From positions 124,001 through 188,000 of the forward strand of contig NZ_FOTB01000003.1 in assembly GCF_900114445.1 (NCBI RefSeq): 64,000 nt of DNA. The letters run 5' to 3'. Position 1 is the first letter of the stretch. Each line of letters opens with the position of its first letter. Source of the stretch: Salinicoccus halodurans. GTDB taxonomy: Bacteria; Bacillota; Bacilli; Staphylococcales; Salinicoccaceae. Of the stretch, positions 25,816 through 33,448 are shown piece by piece. Below the pieces are notes generated by a model, which did no database searches, was not told the DNA's origin, and was given only the letters and a program-made list of their open reading frames with translations. Made by a program: the position numbers and the translations under genes.

Positions 25816-26811
25816 CTAACGACCTCCCATGCGACGTAATAAGTAAGCGAAAAACGGTGCCCCGATAATCGCTGTCAGTATGGACAATGGTATTTCAGTA
25901 GCTGTCACACTTCTGGCGAGGTCGTCTATGAGAAGGAGATAGACACTGCCTATCGCAAGAGAAACGGGCAGCACGTACTGGTTATTATTGCCGACGAACA
26001 TGCGTGCAATATGAGGAATGATCAAACCGACCCATCCTACTATGCCTGCTGCAGCAACAGTCGCCGCTGTAATCAAAGTTGCCCCTGCAATCACAGCCCA
26101 TTTTAAAGGGGTCACAGAAATGCCCATCGATTTTGCTTCATCTTCAGATAATGTCAACAGATTCAAACGCCATCTCAGAAAGTACAATATCAACATTCCG
26201 ATAATGATGATAGGTCCTGCGATGAACAAATCCCGGTATGTTGCAGTCCCCAGGCTGCCCATCAGCCAGTAGGTGATTGCCGGTAATTTCTCTTCCGGAT
26301 CGGCAACGAATTTTATCAATGAAATCAATGCATTGAATAAGGCTGACGTGATAACCCCGGCCAGAACAAACATGAAAATAGGAGTGCTTTTTTGAGAGCC
26401 GGCAACAAAGAAAGTGATTGCGATTGCCAGCAGGCCGAATACCAATGCAAATATTTGAGATGCAAATCCATTCCCCATTAATAAGATTCCCAGCGAGGCA
26501 CCGAATCCGGCACCGGCTGATACACCAAGTATATCCGGTGATACAAGGGGGTTTCCGAACATGCCCTGGAAGCTTGCGCCGGCCATCGACAGGCCGCCGC
26601 CGATGAGCAGTGCGAGTAACACTCTCGGCAGGCGGATATTCATTACTACAGTTTCCTGCATCTCAGACCATGTCTGACTGATGGGAATGACCTGCGAAGT
26701 CAATATTTTTATTATTGTTATCGGATCGACAGGAAATCTGCCGATTCCGAGTGAGAGTATTGCTGCTATCAGGGGCAGCAGCCACATTATAGTAATTTGC
26801 CATTTTTTCAT
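25816..26811 (-). CDS. Iron-siderophore type ABC transporter, permease (FecCD family)
   Basis: A 331-residue membrane protein with about ten segments. FecCD motifs are NIRLPRVLLALLIGGGLSMAG, GVSAGAGFGASLG and AGIVGWVGLIIPHIARMFVG. Only one permease gene is present, so it probably works as a homodimer with the single ATPase. It sits between the binding protein and ATPase genes. Confidence 0.93.
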   Translation of the reverse strand: MKKWQITIMWLLPLIAAILSLGIGRFPVDPITIIKILTSQVIPISQTWSEMQETVVMNIRLPRVLLALLIGGGLSMAGASFQGMFGNPLVSPDILGVSAGAGFGASLGILLMGNGFASQIFALVFGLLAIAITFFVAGSQKSTPIFMFVLAGVITSALFNALISLIKFVADPEEKLPAITYWLMGSLGTATYRDLFIAGPIIIIGMLILYFLRWRLNLLTLSEDEAKSMGISVTPLKWAVIAGATLITAATVAAAGIVGWVGLIIPHIARMFVGNNNQYVLPVSLAIGSVYLLLIDDLARSVTATEIPLSILTAIIGAPFFAYLLRRMGGR

Positions 26812-26822
26812 TGATATACATC

Positions 26823-27956
26823 CTAATATTTCGCAGCTTCAGATGAAGGATGAAGTATGGAATCCACTTCTTCATCTGAAAGTTCGAAATCGTAAAAGTT
26901 TTTGTAGTATGTCTTTATTTCTTCTTTAATATCATAATCAAATTTGTCCGGGTGATTATGCTGAGCAAGCCATTTCAGCATCAGTGGTGCATCCCCATTC
27001 GGGGGAAACCAACGATAGATGCCGAGGGGCACTTTATGGACATTGCCTTCCTGAACTGCTTTGACTTCACTCCAATCCTGGCCTGGAACTTTATCCTCCA
27101 ATAAATCATCAGGCTGGGTTTCAGTGAAGTTGGTGATGTATATGATGTCCGGGTCCCACTCGTAGACCTGTTCCATATTCACTTCCTTCATGCCTTCAAC
27201 ACCATCATCACCGACGATATCTATGCCGCCCGTGGCTTCGGTCCATTTTTCGCTGAAGAAATTGGCGCCGCCGACAACGATGGATTTATCACTATGCTTG
27301 TGCAGGAACAATACACGGGGTTTATCTTCATCTTTTACATCTTTCAATGTGTCATCAATCATATTTTGAACATTGCTGCCTTCTTCCATGAATGAATCGA
27401 CACGCTCATCGACCTTTCCGCCTTTAATATCTGCAGTGAGTTCGAGCCAGCTGTTGAAAGTTGCCAGTGGATCGGAATCCGCAACCTTGTTGGTCTGCAG
27501 TCCGACGGAAGGGATGCCTGCTTCTGCAACTTTCTCCAAAGTTTTTTCATCCGACTCTTTTTCGAAATACACGTGAGGGTTTATTTTCATCAATTCTTCA
27601 ATATTGATTTCTCCGTTTTTGACAAAGTCCGTAGAAGCGTCGAGCACTTCCGGAGAAATTTCAGCAAGCATGGAGTTTTCGGCTGCGTTATATGAATTCG
27701 GGTGCATGCCTGCAATTTCCTCAGTTGAGTCGGTTGCAACATACCATGTAGAGAAATATGGAAGGATACCTCCGACTACAATATTTTCAGGATTTTCATT
27801 GATGGTCACTTCCCGCCCCAGCTGATCCTCTATTACGTTCTCGTCTGCAGACGGCTGGGCCTCTGTTGTGCTCTGAGTACCCTCCCCGGTTCCGCATGCT
27901 GACATGAGCATGCCGAAAAATGCTGCAGCAGTAATTAATTTGATAGTATTTTTCAT
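26823..27956 (-). CDS. Iron-siderophore type ABC transporter, substrate-binding lipoprotein
   Basis: A 377-residue protein. The signal peptide MKNTIKLITAAAFFGMLMSAC ends in a lipobox-type Cys, so it is a membrane-anchored lipoprotein. Two FecB/BtuF-type lobes follow (PENIVVGGILPYFSTWY; WDPDIIYITNFTE). The acidic C-terminus carries an extra segment of about 50 residues. The start at 27956 follows GGGAGG and overlaps the upstream B-type gene as ATGA, so the two are translationally coupled. The ligand is unknown; the Fur box and the FecCD partner point to an iron chelate. Confidence 0.9.
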   Translation of the reverse strand: MKNTIKLITAAAFFGMLMSACGTGEGTQSTTEAQPSADENVIEDQLGREVTINENPENIVVGGILPYFSTWYVATDSTEEIAGMHPNSYNAAENSMLAEISPEVLDASTDFVKNGEINIEELMKINPHVYFEKESDEKTLEKVAEAGIPSVGLQTNKVADSDPLATFNSWLELTADIKGGKVDERVDSFMEEGSNVQNMIDDTLKDVKDEDKPRVLFLHKHSDKSIVVGGANFFSEKWTEATGGIDIVGDDGVEGMKEVNMEQVYEWDPDIIYITNFTETQPDDLLEDKVPGQDWSEVKAVQEGNVHKVPLGIYRWFPPNGDAPLMLKWLAQHNHPDKFDYDIKEEIKTYYKNFYDFELSDEEVDSILHPSSEAAKY

Positions 27957-28558
27957 TGTTGTTCTTCCTCCCGGAGCCATTTTGCCAAACCGTGTAAAAA
28001 CGGTTTGGACTGATTGATGAAACCAAGCCCGATATGAAACATCGGGTCCAGTGATGTGACGATCAGTTCTCCATTAAAACTCACATTATCTATATAGATA
28101 ATCGAGCGCCCTTCGGGAGTGTCGAGTAATGATTTTGCTCCATGGGGCGGAGTGAATGTGCCGTGATAATGCCACTTCATGTCTGGAACGGTAATGTACC
28201 GGTACAGCGGGTGATCGGCATGTTCCTGATTCAAAGGCAGGTCACCGTCCGGCCGGACCCACCAGCTGAAATCGACTTCGGAATCCTCCCAGTCCACCGA
28301 TGGGAAAGCATGCTCCGGAAATTCGCCAAAAATGATGATGCGCTTCCCGGCTTCGAGTACTTTTAAGAACCGTGTCTGATAACGTTTAAGCAATTTGATA
28401 TCCAACCGGCATGAAAGCAGCACCGTTTCAAATTTTGACATATCGTAATAGTCCATTTCACGCAGATGTATCACTTCATCGTATAAATAATGGAAGTCCG
28501 GTTCTTCAAGGAACCGGTTCTGATAGGGTGTCCCGTTAACAATCAGCGCAATACTCAT
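27953..28558 (-). CDS. Unknown B-type protein of the Fur-box locus, minus-strand copy (B1)
   Basis: A 201-residue soluble protein starting MSIALIVNGTPYQ; AAAGGAGG lies 9 nt before it, so a longer upstream extension is rejected. The pattern of a D-x-LLLS strand, then RFLKVLEAGKRIIIFGEFP, looks like a class I glutamine-amidotransferase-like or ThuA-like Rossmann fold, without its catalytic Cys. The C-terminal half shares with the plus-strand protein at 29934: a WW pair, WHYHGTFTPPHGAKSLL, and VTSLDPMFHIGLGF. The His-rich WHxHG stretch might bind metal or a chelate (inference). It overlaps A1 by 23 nt and the binding-protein gene by 4 nt. Confidence 0.8.
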   Translation of the reverse strand: MSIALIVNGTPYQNRFLEEPDFHYLYDEVIHLREMDYYDMSKFETVLLSCRLDIKLLKRYQTRFLKVLEAGKRIIIFGEFPEHAFPSVDWEDSEVDFSWWVRPDGDLPLNQEHADHPLYRYITVPDMKWHYHGTFTPPHGAKSLLDTPEGRSIIYIDNVSFNGELIVTSLDPMFHIGLGFINQSKPFLHGLAKWLREEEQQ

Positions 28559-29180
28559 GGGTGCGTCCTCCTTTGATGCGTCTTGCTTCTTTACGAATGG
28601 ATTCAAGCATTTGTAGTCCAACTCTGTTTGCTGTATTTTCCTCATATGTATAAATCCGATACATATCCGTCCCTGCCCCTGCATAGATAGTGCCATTAGT
28701 GGATTCCCTGTCTACATATACGATTGTTTTCTGACTCTGATCTGTGATCAGAACTTTGCTGCCAGAGGAGACATTATCAAAATACCCCCGGGAAAAGAAT
28801 CCCCGGACTCCTTTACGATATTCCAGATCTGCAGTTCTGACGCCCTCAAACAGGCCGTTATCCGTACTTTCGATATTCAGCTCCCGGTCTTTCAGCGGAA
28901 TCGGCGAACGCTTCCACTCTGGAATCTGTTTCAGCCACGGCAAAGATTTCTCAGCCAGACAAAAGATGACACCGCCCTGCTCCAGATATGAGAGCAGAAT
29001 AGTTTCATGTTCCAATAAATAATATTCATCTATATGATTTGTAATGATGATGCCGTCCAAAACCGACAGATCAGTATACGGCAGGTCATATTCATGCAGG
29101 AACAGCAGGCCTTTTCTGTGATCCAAATCACTGATTCGGGAAAAATGTATATCAATTCCCATATAAGCAATCTTATTCAT
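28536..29180 (-). CDS. Unknown A-type protein of the Fur-box locus, minus-strand copy (A1)
   Basis: A 214-residue soluble protein, first gene of the minus-strand Fur-box operon, behind AAAGGAGG. A DGIIITNHIDEYYLL strand followed by a LEQGGVIFCLAEKSLPW block again suggests an amidotransferase-like Rossmann fold. The shared A-type features, matched in the protein at 29308, are LFEGVRTADLEYRKGVRGFF, then RGY, a YVDRESTNGTIYAGAG block and a final helix. No known catalytic motif is visible. Members of the two A proteins differ clearly in sequence, so the duplication is old. Confidence 0.8.
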   Translation of the reverse strand: MNKIAYMGIDIHFSRISDLDHRKGLLFLHEYDLPYTDLSVLDGIIITNHIDEYYLLEHETILLSYLEQGGVIFCLAEKSLPWLKQIPEWKRSPIPLKDRELNIESTDNGLFEGVRTADLEYRKGVRGFFSRGYFDNVSSGSKVLITDQSQKTIVYVDRESTNGTIYAGAGTDMYRIYTYEENTANRVGLQMLESIRKEARRIKGGRTHEYCADC

Positions 29181-29242
29181 TATTTCCTCCTTTTATTTAA
29201 GAAAAATTATATTTATACAAATCAAACAAAGTCTATTATAAT

Positions 29243-29261
29243 GATAATGAGAATCATTTTC
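29243..29261. promoter_or_regulatory. Fur box between divergent A/B operons
   Basis: GATAATGAGAATCATTTTC matches the 19-base Fur consensus GATAATGATAATCATTATC at 17 positions. It lies 62 nt from the minus-strand start (29180) and 46 nt from the plus-strand start (29308), so one operator can silence both transcripts when iron is plentiful. Confidence 0.88.
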
Positions 29262-29307
29262 AATTAAAGATGCAATTAATTTATAAAAAAGTAAGGAGAA
29301 GATTAAA

Positions 29308-29937
29308 ATGACTATAAAAATAGGGTATATCGATTCCGGTAATGCATTCGGTGTGGATGTCCGGCCAACAGCAACGGAATCCATCAGCATCTCTAAAATT
29401 CCACAGTATAATCTGCATACGGAAGCACTTTGTGCCTACGATGTCCTCATGTTTCCAAACTTCGTGGATCAGGAATATTTATATTCAAACAGGAATATAG
29501 TGAAAGATTTTCTGGATGCAAAGAAAATTGTGGTATTTCAAGGCCATCTCTTTAAAAATTGGCTGCCCGGAGCCCCTTTGTTCATGCCTCAGCCAGTGAG
29601 GGATTATAATGATTACAAAGTCTATCCGCATAGCGGGAGTTCTGTATTTAAAGGTGTAACTACTGAGGATATGACTTTCAATAAAGGTGTTGCAGGATTT
29701 TTTGCCAGAGGTTACTACAATATATATGGAGATCAGGAAGCGCATCTGTCATTCAAAAATGGCAATGTCGTTACTTATGAGGATAGAAGATCGACACAGG
29801 GTCTCATTTTTGTGCACGGCGGCAGGCCTCTTCTCAATTATCAGGAACAGGGCAAATCGACAGACAGAATCAGACCGCAGTTCATCAGCTGGCTGATAAA
29901 GGAAACGGCAGTGCTGCAGGGGGAAAAAGTATTATGA
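29308..29937 (+). CDS. Unknown A-type protein of the Fur-box locus, plus-strand copy (A2)
   Basis: A 209-residue soluble protein, first plus-strand gene from the Fur box. It resembles A1 (28536): a YDVLMFPNFVDQEYLY strand, KKIVVFQGHLFKNWLPG, then VFKGVTTEDMTFNKGVAGFF followed by ARGYYN, and YEDRRSTQGLIFVHGG. The family is not one I can name. GGAG lies before the ATG. Its TGA stop overlaps the next ATG by 4 nt (ATGA), so A2 and B2 are made together. Confidence 0.8.
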   Translation: MTIKIGYIDSGNAFGVDVRPTATESISISKIPQYNLHTEALCAYDVLMFPNFVDQEYLYSNRNIVKDFLDAKKIVVFQGHLFKNWLPGAPLFMPQPVRDYNDYKVYPHSGSSVFKGVTTEDMTFNKGVAGFFARGYYNIYGDQEAHLSFKNGNVVTYEDRRSTQGLIFVHGGRPLLNYQEQGKSTDRIRPQFISWLIKETAVLQGEKVL

Positions 29938-30539
29938 AAAATATAGGTGTGATATACGGCGGACATGATGCACATTATCGTACATTTCATGAGTCGAAGT
30001 TCAATCAGTATATTTCGAAAATCATTTATCATCCGGAGTTTTTAAATGCGGATATATCAGATTTGGATGTGTTGATCGTTCCGTCGCAATTGAATGGGAA
30101 TCTGTTACTGCAAAGCAAAGATAAAATCATTTCATTTGCAGAAGAAGGCGGGACTGTTGTGGCATTAGGCCCGCAGCCATGGGAATGGATACCAGGGCAG
30201 AATTGGGAGTTTCGTCCGGCAAATTTCTGGTGGTGGCTTGAAGAAAATCCAAGAAGCGGGTTGATATTATCGTCCCCTGAACATTCGTTATTTACAAAAT
30301 ACCTGACATTGAAGGAGTGCACATGGCATCAGCATGGTGTCTTCTGGGCGCCATCTGGCGCGGAAGTACTTATTTCAACAGAAGACGGCGGTGCAGTGAT
30401 GTATGAGGAAAGGCTGGAAAGCGGAGGACGATGGCTGGTAACGACGCTTGACCCCGATTACCATTTCGGTTCTTATTTCATGCCGGTCACCGAACGTTTT
30501 CTGGAAGGTTTTTTCCCCTATTTGAAAGATGGAAGATAA
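29934..30539 (+). CDS. Unknown B-type protein of the Fur-box locus, plus-strand copy (B2)
   Basis: A 201-residue protein, the same length as B1. It shares FWWWLEENP, the WHQHGVFWAPSGAEVLI block, EGG/EDGGAVMYEE, and VTTLDPDYHFGSYF followed by a WL/FFPYL end. The N-terminal half has DLDVLIVPSQLNGNLLL and FAEEGGTVVALGPQPWEW, again amidotransferase-like without a catalytic Cys. It is the last gene of the plus-strand transcript. Function is unknown; iron-chelate handling is inferred from the Fur box and transporter. Confidence 0.8.
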   Translation: MKNIGVIYGGHDAHYRTFHESKFNQYISKIIYHPEFLNADISDLDVLIVPSQLNGNLLLQSKDKIISFAEEGGTVVALGPQPWEWIPGQNWEFRPANFWWWLEENPRSGLILSSPEHSLFTKYLTLKECTWHQHGVFWAPSGAEVLISTEDGGAVMYEERLESGGRWLVTTLDPDYHFGSYFMPVTERFLEGFFPYLKDGR

Positions 30540-30628
30540 AAATATAAAGTCAAGGAGAAGGGCATGCCCCACAAAATGTCGGTTCCATATGATGGAGAAG
30601 GTTTGATGCCTAGAATATGAACATTGCG

Positions 30629-30642
30629 TTTTCCCGGGAAAT
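30629..30642. repeat. Palindrome TTTTCCCGGGAAAT, copy 3
   Basis: One mismatch from the perfect 14-base palindrome. It is intergenic, between the convergent genes ending at 30539 and 30698. Confidence 0.45.
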
Positions 30643-30656
30643 AATCCTGAAAATGA

Positions 30657-30690
30657 AGCAGGGAGATGGTTTTTACCATCCCCCTGCTCA
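30657..30690. terminator. Hairpin terminator between convergent genes
   Basis: GCAGGGAGATGGT and ACCATCCCCCTGC pair around a short TTTT loop. T-rich flanks are modest on both sides. Confidence 0.65.
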
Positions 30691-30697
30691 TTATCAT

Positions 30698-31465
30698 TTA
30701 TCCATCGACATCTGCCACTACTGTCTGCTGGTAGTCGATCAGAATGATTGAACGGACGCCTGTTTCTTCCGGTTCCGTCCCCTTTTCAACCGGGCTTACA
30801 TAATGACTGACTTTGGAATCATAGACGCCATAAGATTCCAGAGGTTTGTTCAGTTCGAATATTTCATGAATGTTTTCCTGCGGCACCTCCTCAGGTCTCT
30901 TCCCTTTGACTGCGGGGATACCGATTGCGTTTGTTCCGCCTCTGACATTTTCCCGTTTTATCAGATGGGCAAAGGTGAACGGTTCACCATCCTGATGCAG
31001 ACAATCAGGGGAAGATACTGCCTTGTCATCTTCATTTTTAACGAGAAGTTTCACAAAATGGACGCCGACATGGATCGGCATGATCTTCTCTTCCTCTTCC
31101 CAGAAAGTCTCATGGTAGTCAGCCATGATGATTTCCCGGAGCAGTTTATTATTCTGGATGCTTTCTTCAATAGAATGGAATTCCCTGTAGGACCCGCTGT
31201 GTTCAGGATTGAACTTCCCCTGAAAATATGCCGCGTATTCTGTGCCTTCCCTTTGTACGGTGGGCAGCCATTCTATCGTACCGGATGCGGGCAGTACAAG
31301 TGCCCTTGAATATCTTCTGTATCTATTTAAGCCGGGTGCATAATCATCCTCAGGCAGATCTTCGAAATAATCCAGTATCTCCTCATAATCTTCTTCGATA
31401 CCATCGTAATGCAGACTATCCATCAAATCATATTTTTCATAACCATAATCTTTCAAATTGCCCAT
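30698..31465 (-). CDS. 2-oxoglutarate/Fe(II) dioxygenase (isoleucine-4-hydroxylase type family)
   Basis: A 255-residue enzyme of the 2OG-Fe dioxygenase family typified by B. thuringiensis IDO. The iron-binding HxD is in CLHQDGEPFTFAHLIKREN, the strand RGGTNAIGIP follows, and the distal His is in KVSHYVSPVEKG. The C-terminal RSIILIDYQ supplies the 2OG-binding Arg. Family members hydroxylate free aliphatic amino acids. The substrate here is not proven. GAGGG precedes the ATG. It has its own transcription unit, next to the iron locus. Confidence 0.8.
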   Translation of the reverse strand: MGNLKDYGYEKYDLMDSLHYDGIEEDYEEILDYFEDLPEDDYAPGLNRYRRYSRALVLPASGTIEWLPTVQREGTEYAAYFQGKFNPEHSGSYREFHSIEESIQNNKLLREIIMADYHETFWEEEEKIMPIHVGVHFVKLLVKNEDDKAVSSPDCLHQDGEPFTFAHLIKRENVRGGTNAIGIPAVKGKRPEEVPQENIHEIFELNKPLESYGVYDSKVSHYVSPVEKGTEPEETGVRSIILIDYQQTVVADVDG

Positions 31466-31531
31466 TAGAATTCCCTCACCTTTTGTAGTATAAGAATTAT
31501 TACTGAATCCATGATTATTCTATCATAGACA

Positions 31532-31549
31532 TTGTACCTTCCTGTACAA
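31532..31549. promoter_or_regulatory. Inverted repeat TTGTAC-N6-GTACAA
   Basis: Perfect 6-base arms in the divergent region between the dioxygenase (start 31465) and the tubby-like protein gene (start 31607). It may be an operator; no regulator gene is adjacent. Confidence 0.4.
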
Positions 31550-31606
31550 GGCTGTAGTATTAGAAGTATTTTATATATACAAAAGAATATTATAGGAGAG
31601 ATTGTT

Positions 31607-32155
31607 ATGATGAATTTTCATTACAGGGAAAACTTTTTCGATTCTTCAACAAAAGTGATAGAAGTATACGATGACAGAGACAATCCAAGGTATTCTCTCA
31701 GCCTGTTCTATACTTCTTCCAGACAGAAAACATTTGCTCATTTAGGACGGCAGAAACATAATTTCCAAATTGAGGGCGGAGAATTCAATTATTCTACAAA
31801 ACAGGAAAAATCATTCGAAGGGAAATTCAAGACACCTTTCAGGACCGTCTGGGAAGTGATAAAAGATGGTGCGGCAATCGGTGAATTTACGACTAAGATG
31901 GCGTTCAAACCTAAAATGGTCTTTGAAGGAGCTGGAGGGGAATCCCTTCATTTTGAATCCGGATTCTTTTCACGTGCAGTCACAGTCACAAACCGGAATG
32001 GAAAAGAAATCATGAAGACAAAATCCGAATATTTCAAACTGGCTTCGAGACACGACATAGAAATTCTGGATAACAAATATGATTCGGCACTGCTGATTCT
32101 TCTGTTCCAGGTATTCTATGAATATCAGGAGCACCTGAGGAAAAAGTCGAATTAA
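31607..32155 (+). CDS. Tubby/LURP-one-like beta-barrel protein
   Basis: A 182-residue protein read from ATG 31607 behind AGGAGA; the longer frame from 31532 lacks a ribosome binding site. Its alternating strands (VIEVYDDRDNPRYSLSLFY; VWEVIKDGAAIGEFTTK; VTVTNRNGKEIMKTKSEYF) and the final hydrophobic helix (DSALLILLFQVFYEYQEHL) fit the tubby C-terminal / LURP-one-related fold, which includes phospholipid scramblase-like proteins. The bacterial function is unknown. Confidence 0.7.
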   Translation: MMNFHYRENFFDSSTKVIEVYDDRDNPRYSLSLFYTSSRQKTFAHLGRQKHNFQIEGGEFNYSTKQEKSFEGKFKTPFRTVWEVIKDGAAIGEFTTKMAFKPKMVFEGAGGESLHFESGFFSRAVTVTNRNGKEIMKTKSEYFKLASRHDIEILDNKYDSALLILLFQVFYEYQEHLRKKSN

Positions 32156-32304
32156 ACCAGCCCATTAAAACTGTCTTATGCATGCTCTATTTTGAAGTTA
32201 AAACAGAATCTTCACATATTCTACAAATTGCGTACATGGATTAAGACGCATTTTTTCTCTATGATTATAGTGTAAAGAAAAATTATAACGCAGGAGGATG
32301 TAAC

Positions 32305-32634
32305 ATGATTAAAGCAGTAAACACGATACGCCTCAAAAAAGGTACAGTGGATGAAGTGGCTGATAAGTTCAACAAAGCAAAAGCGGTTCATACATTTGAC
32401 GGCTTTGTGCTGATGGAAGTGCTCATTAAAGAAAATACTGAAGAATTTGATGAAATCCAGGTTTGCACTACGTGGGAAGATCACGCCTCTTTTGAAGCAT
32501 GGAGAGAAAGCAGGGCTACAAAAAAAGCCCATGCAGCTCAAAACAATCCGAAAGAAGATAAGGCTGAGAGCCCGATTCTGGGTACAGAACTGACTACTTA
32601 CGAGGTTCACGTCCAGCATCATCCGGCTGAATAA
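32305..32634 (+). CDS. IsdG/IsdI-type heme-degrading monooxygenase
   Basis: A 109-residue ferredoxin-like barrel. All three catalytic residues of staphylococcal IsdG/IsdI are in place: Asn6, Trp66 and His76. The C-terminus (ESPILGTELTTYEV) also matches. The family opens heme and frees iron, giving staphylobilin rather than biliverdin. GGAGG lies 8 nt before the ATG. I see no convincing Fur box directly upstream, though the gene is 2 kb from the Fur-controlled locus. Confidence 0.88.
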   Translation: MIKAVNTIRLKKGTVDEVADKFNKAKAVHTFDGFVLMEVLIKENTEEFDEIQVCTTWEDHASFEAWRESRATKKAHAAQNNPKEDKAESPILGTELTTYEVHVQHHPAE

Positions 32635-32638
32635 AATA

Positions 32639-32677
32639 AGGCGTCACTCCAGACCAGGGGAGTGACGCCTTATTTTT
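32639..32677. terminator. Bidirectional terminator
   Basis: AAGGCGTCACTCC and GGAGTGACGCCTT pair around a short loop, followed by TATTTTT on the plus strand. It lies between the convergent heme oxygenase and tubby-like genes. Confidence 0.9.
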
Positions 32678-33239
32678 ACGAGTTGATTTTCCTTATATAT
32701 TTAATCAGTGTCATCAATGCCATGGCTGTTTTCCCGCTTTCGGTATTAATCGGTTGGTTAAACGAAGCGACTTCATTGTACATACTTCTGAAAATATTAT
32801 GGTATTCAATCGAATTATTGAAGGAAGATAGATTCATGATTCCATGTGCTTCTACATCTTCAAATAATAATTCGGAAGAAATATTATATGTATTTTCTTC
32901 AGTAAGAACTTTCCCCTTGAATTTCAACAGTATCTTCAGTTCATCGAATTCAACCTTGCCAATATGATTATCGTATTGGTCATATATGTTAATAATAGCG
33001 CTTCTGAGGCCCTCCCTCCGGAATCTGCATATCAGGCTGCCTTGATGATCGGTGACCAAATAATCAATTGGAACAATGATGTTAAGCGCACCTATAAAAG
33101 TATACAGGAATGATCTCAAATCGCGCACGTCCATTGTTGCCATACCGATGTATCTTCCCAACTCATCGAAAATCATAAAGCGCTTGAAAAACCATATATC
33201 ATTTTTGAAAATGACAGTGTCGATTTCTTTATAATCCAA
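32676..33239 (-). CDS. Second tubby/LURP-one-like protein
   Basis: A 187-residue protein with the same kind of repeating strands as the one at 31607 (FMIFDELGRYIGMATMD; YLVTDHQGSLICRFRR; NIYDQYDNHIGKVEFDE) and the same C-terminal helix that ends the fold. The start is debatable. TTG at 33239 gives a full first strand but has a poor ribosome binding site and a 67-nt overlap. ATG at 33176 overlaps the previous stop as ATGA. It is the last gene of the MocR operon. Confidence 0.65.
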   Translation of the reverse strand: MDYKEIDTVIFKNDIWFFKRFMIFDELGRYIGMATMDVRDLRSFLYTFIGALNIIVPIDYLVTDHQGSLICRFRREGLRSAIINIYDQYDNHIGKVEFDELKILLKFKGKVLTEENTYNISSELLFEDVEAHGIMNLSSFNNSIEYHNIFRSMYNEVASFNQPINTESGKTAMALMTLIKYIRKINS

Positions 33240-33448
33240 CGGATTACTGCCACGGTCATTTGCCTTGGTAATTTTGAATAGAACAATAATCCTGAAGCCA
33301 GAAGGATTATGGTCCCCGTGATCAATGCAGTGATAAGGTCGGAAATATGCATCCCTACCAGTATATAAACAGCAGGTGCCAAGATTATGGTCAACACGGC
33401 CGTACTTAATGTTACAAAGAATGTTCTCAAGTACATTCTATAAATCAC
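33173..33448 (-). CDS. Small membrane protein, 91 residues
   Basis: Two membrane segments (about residues 9-31 and 37-56) followed by a basic tail. I do not recognise the family. Its GTG start overlaps the TGA stop of the MocR gene (GTGA), and its end overlaps the tubby-like gene, so all three are probably one translationally coupled unit. Confidence 0.65.
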   Translation of the reverse strand: MIYRMYLRTFFVTLSTAVLTIILAPAVYILVGMHISDLITALITGTIILLASGLLFYSKLPRQMTVAVIRWIIKKSTLSFSKMIYGFSSAL

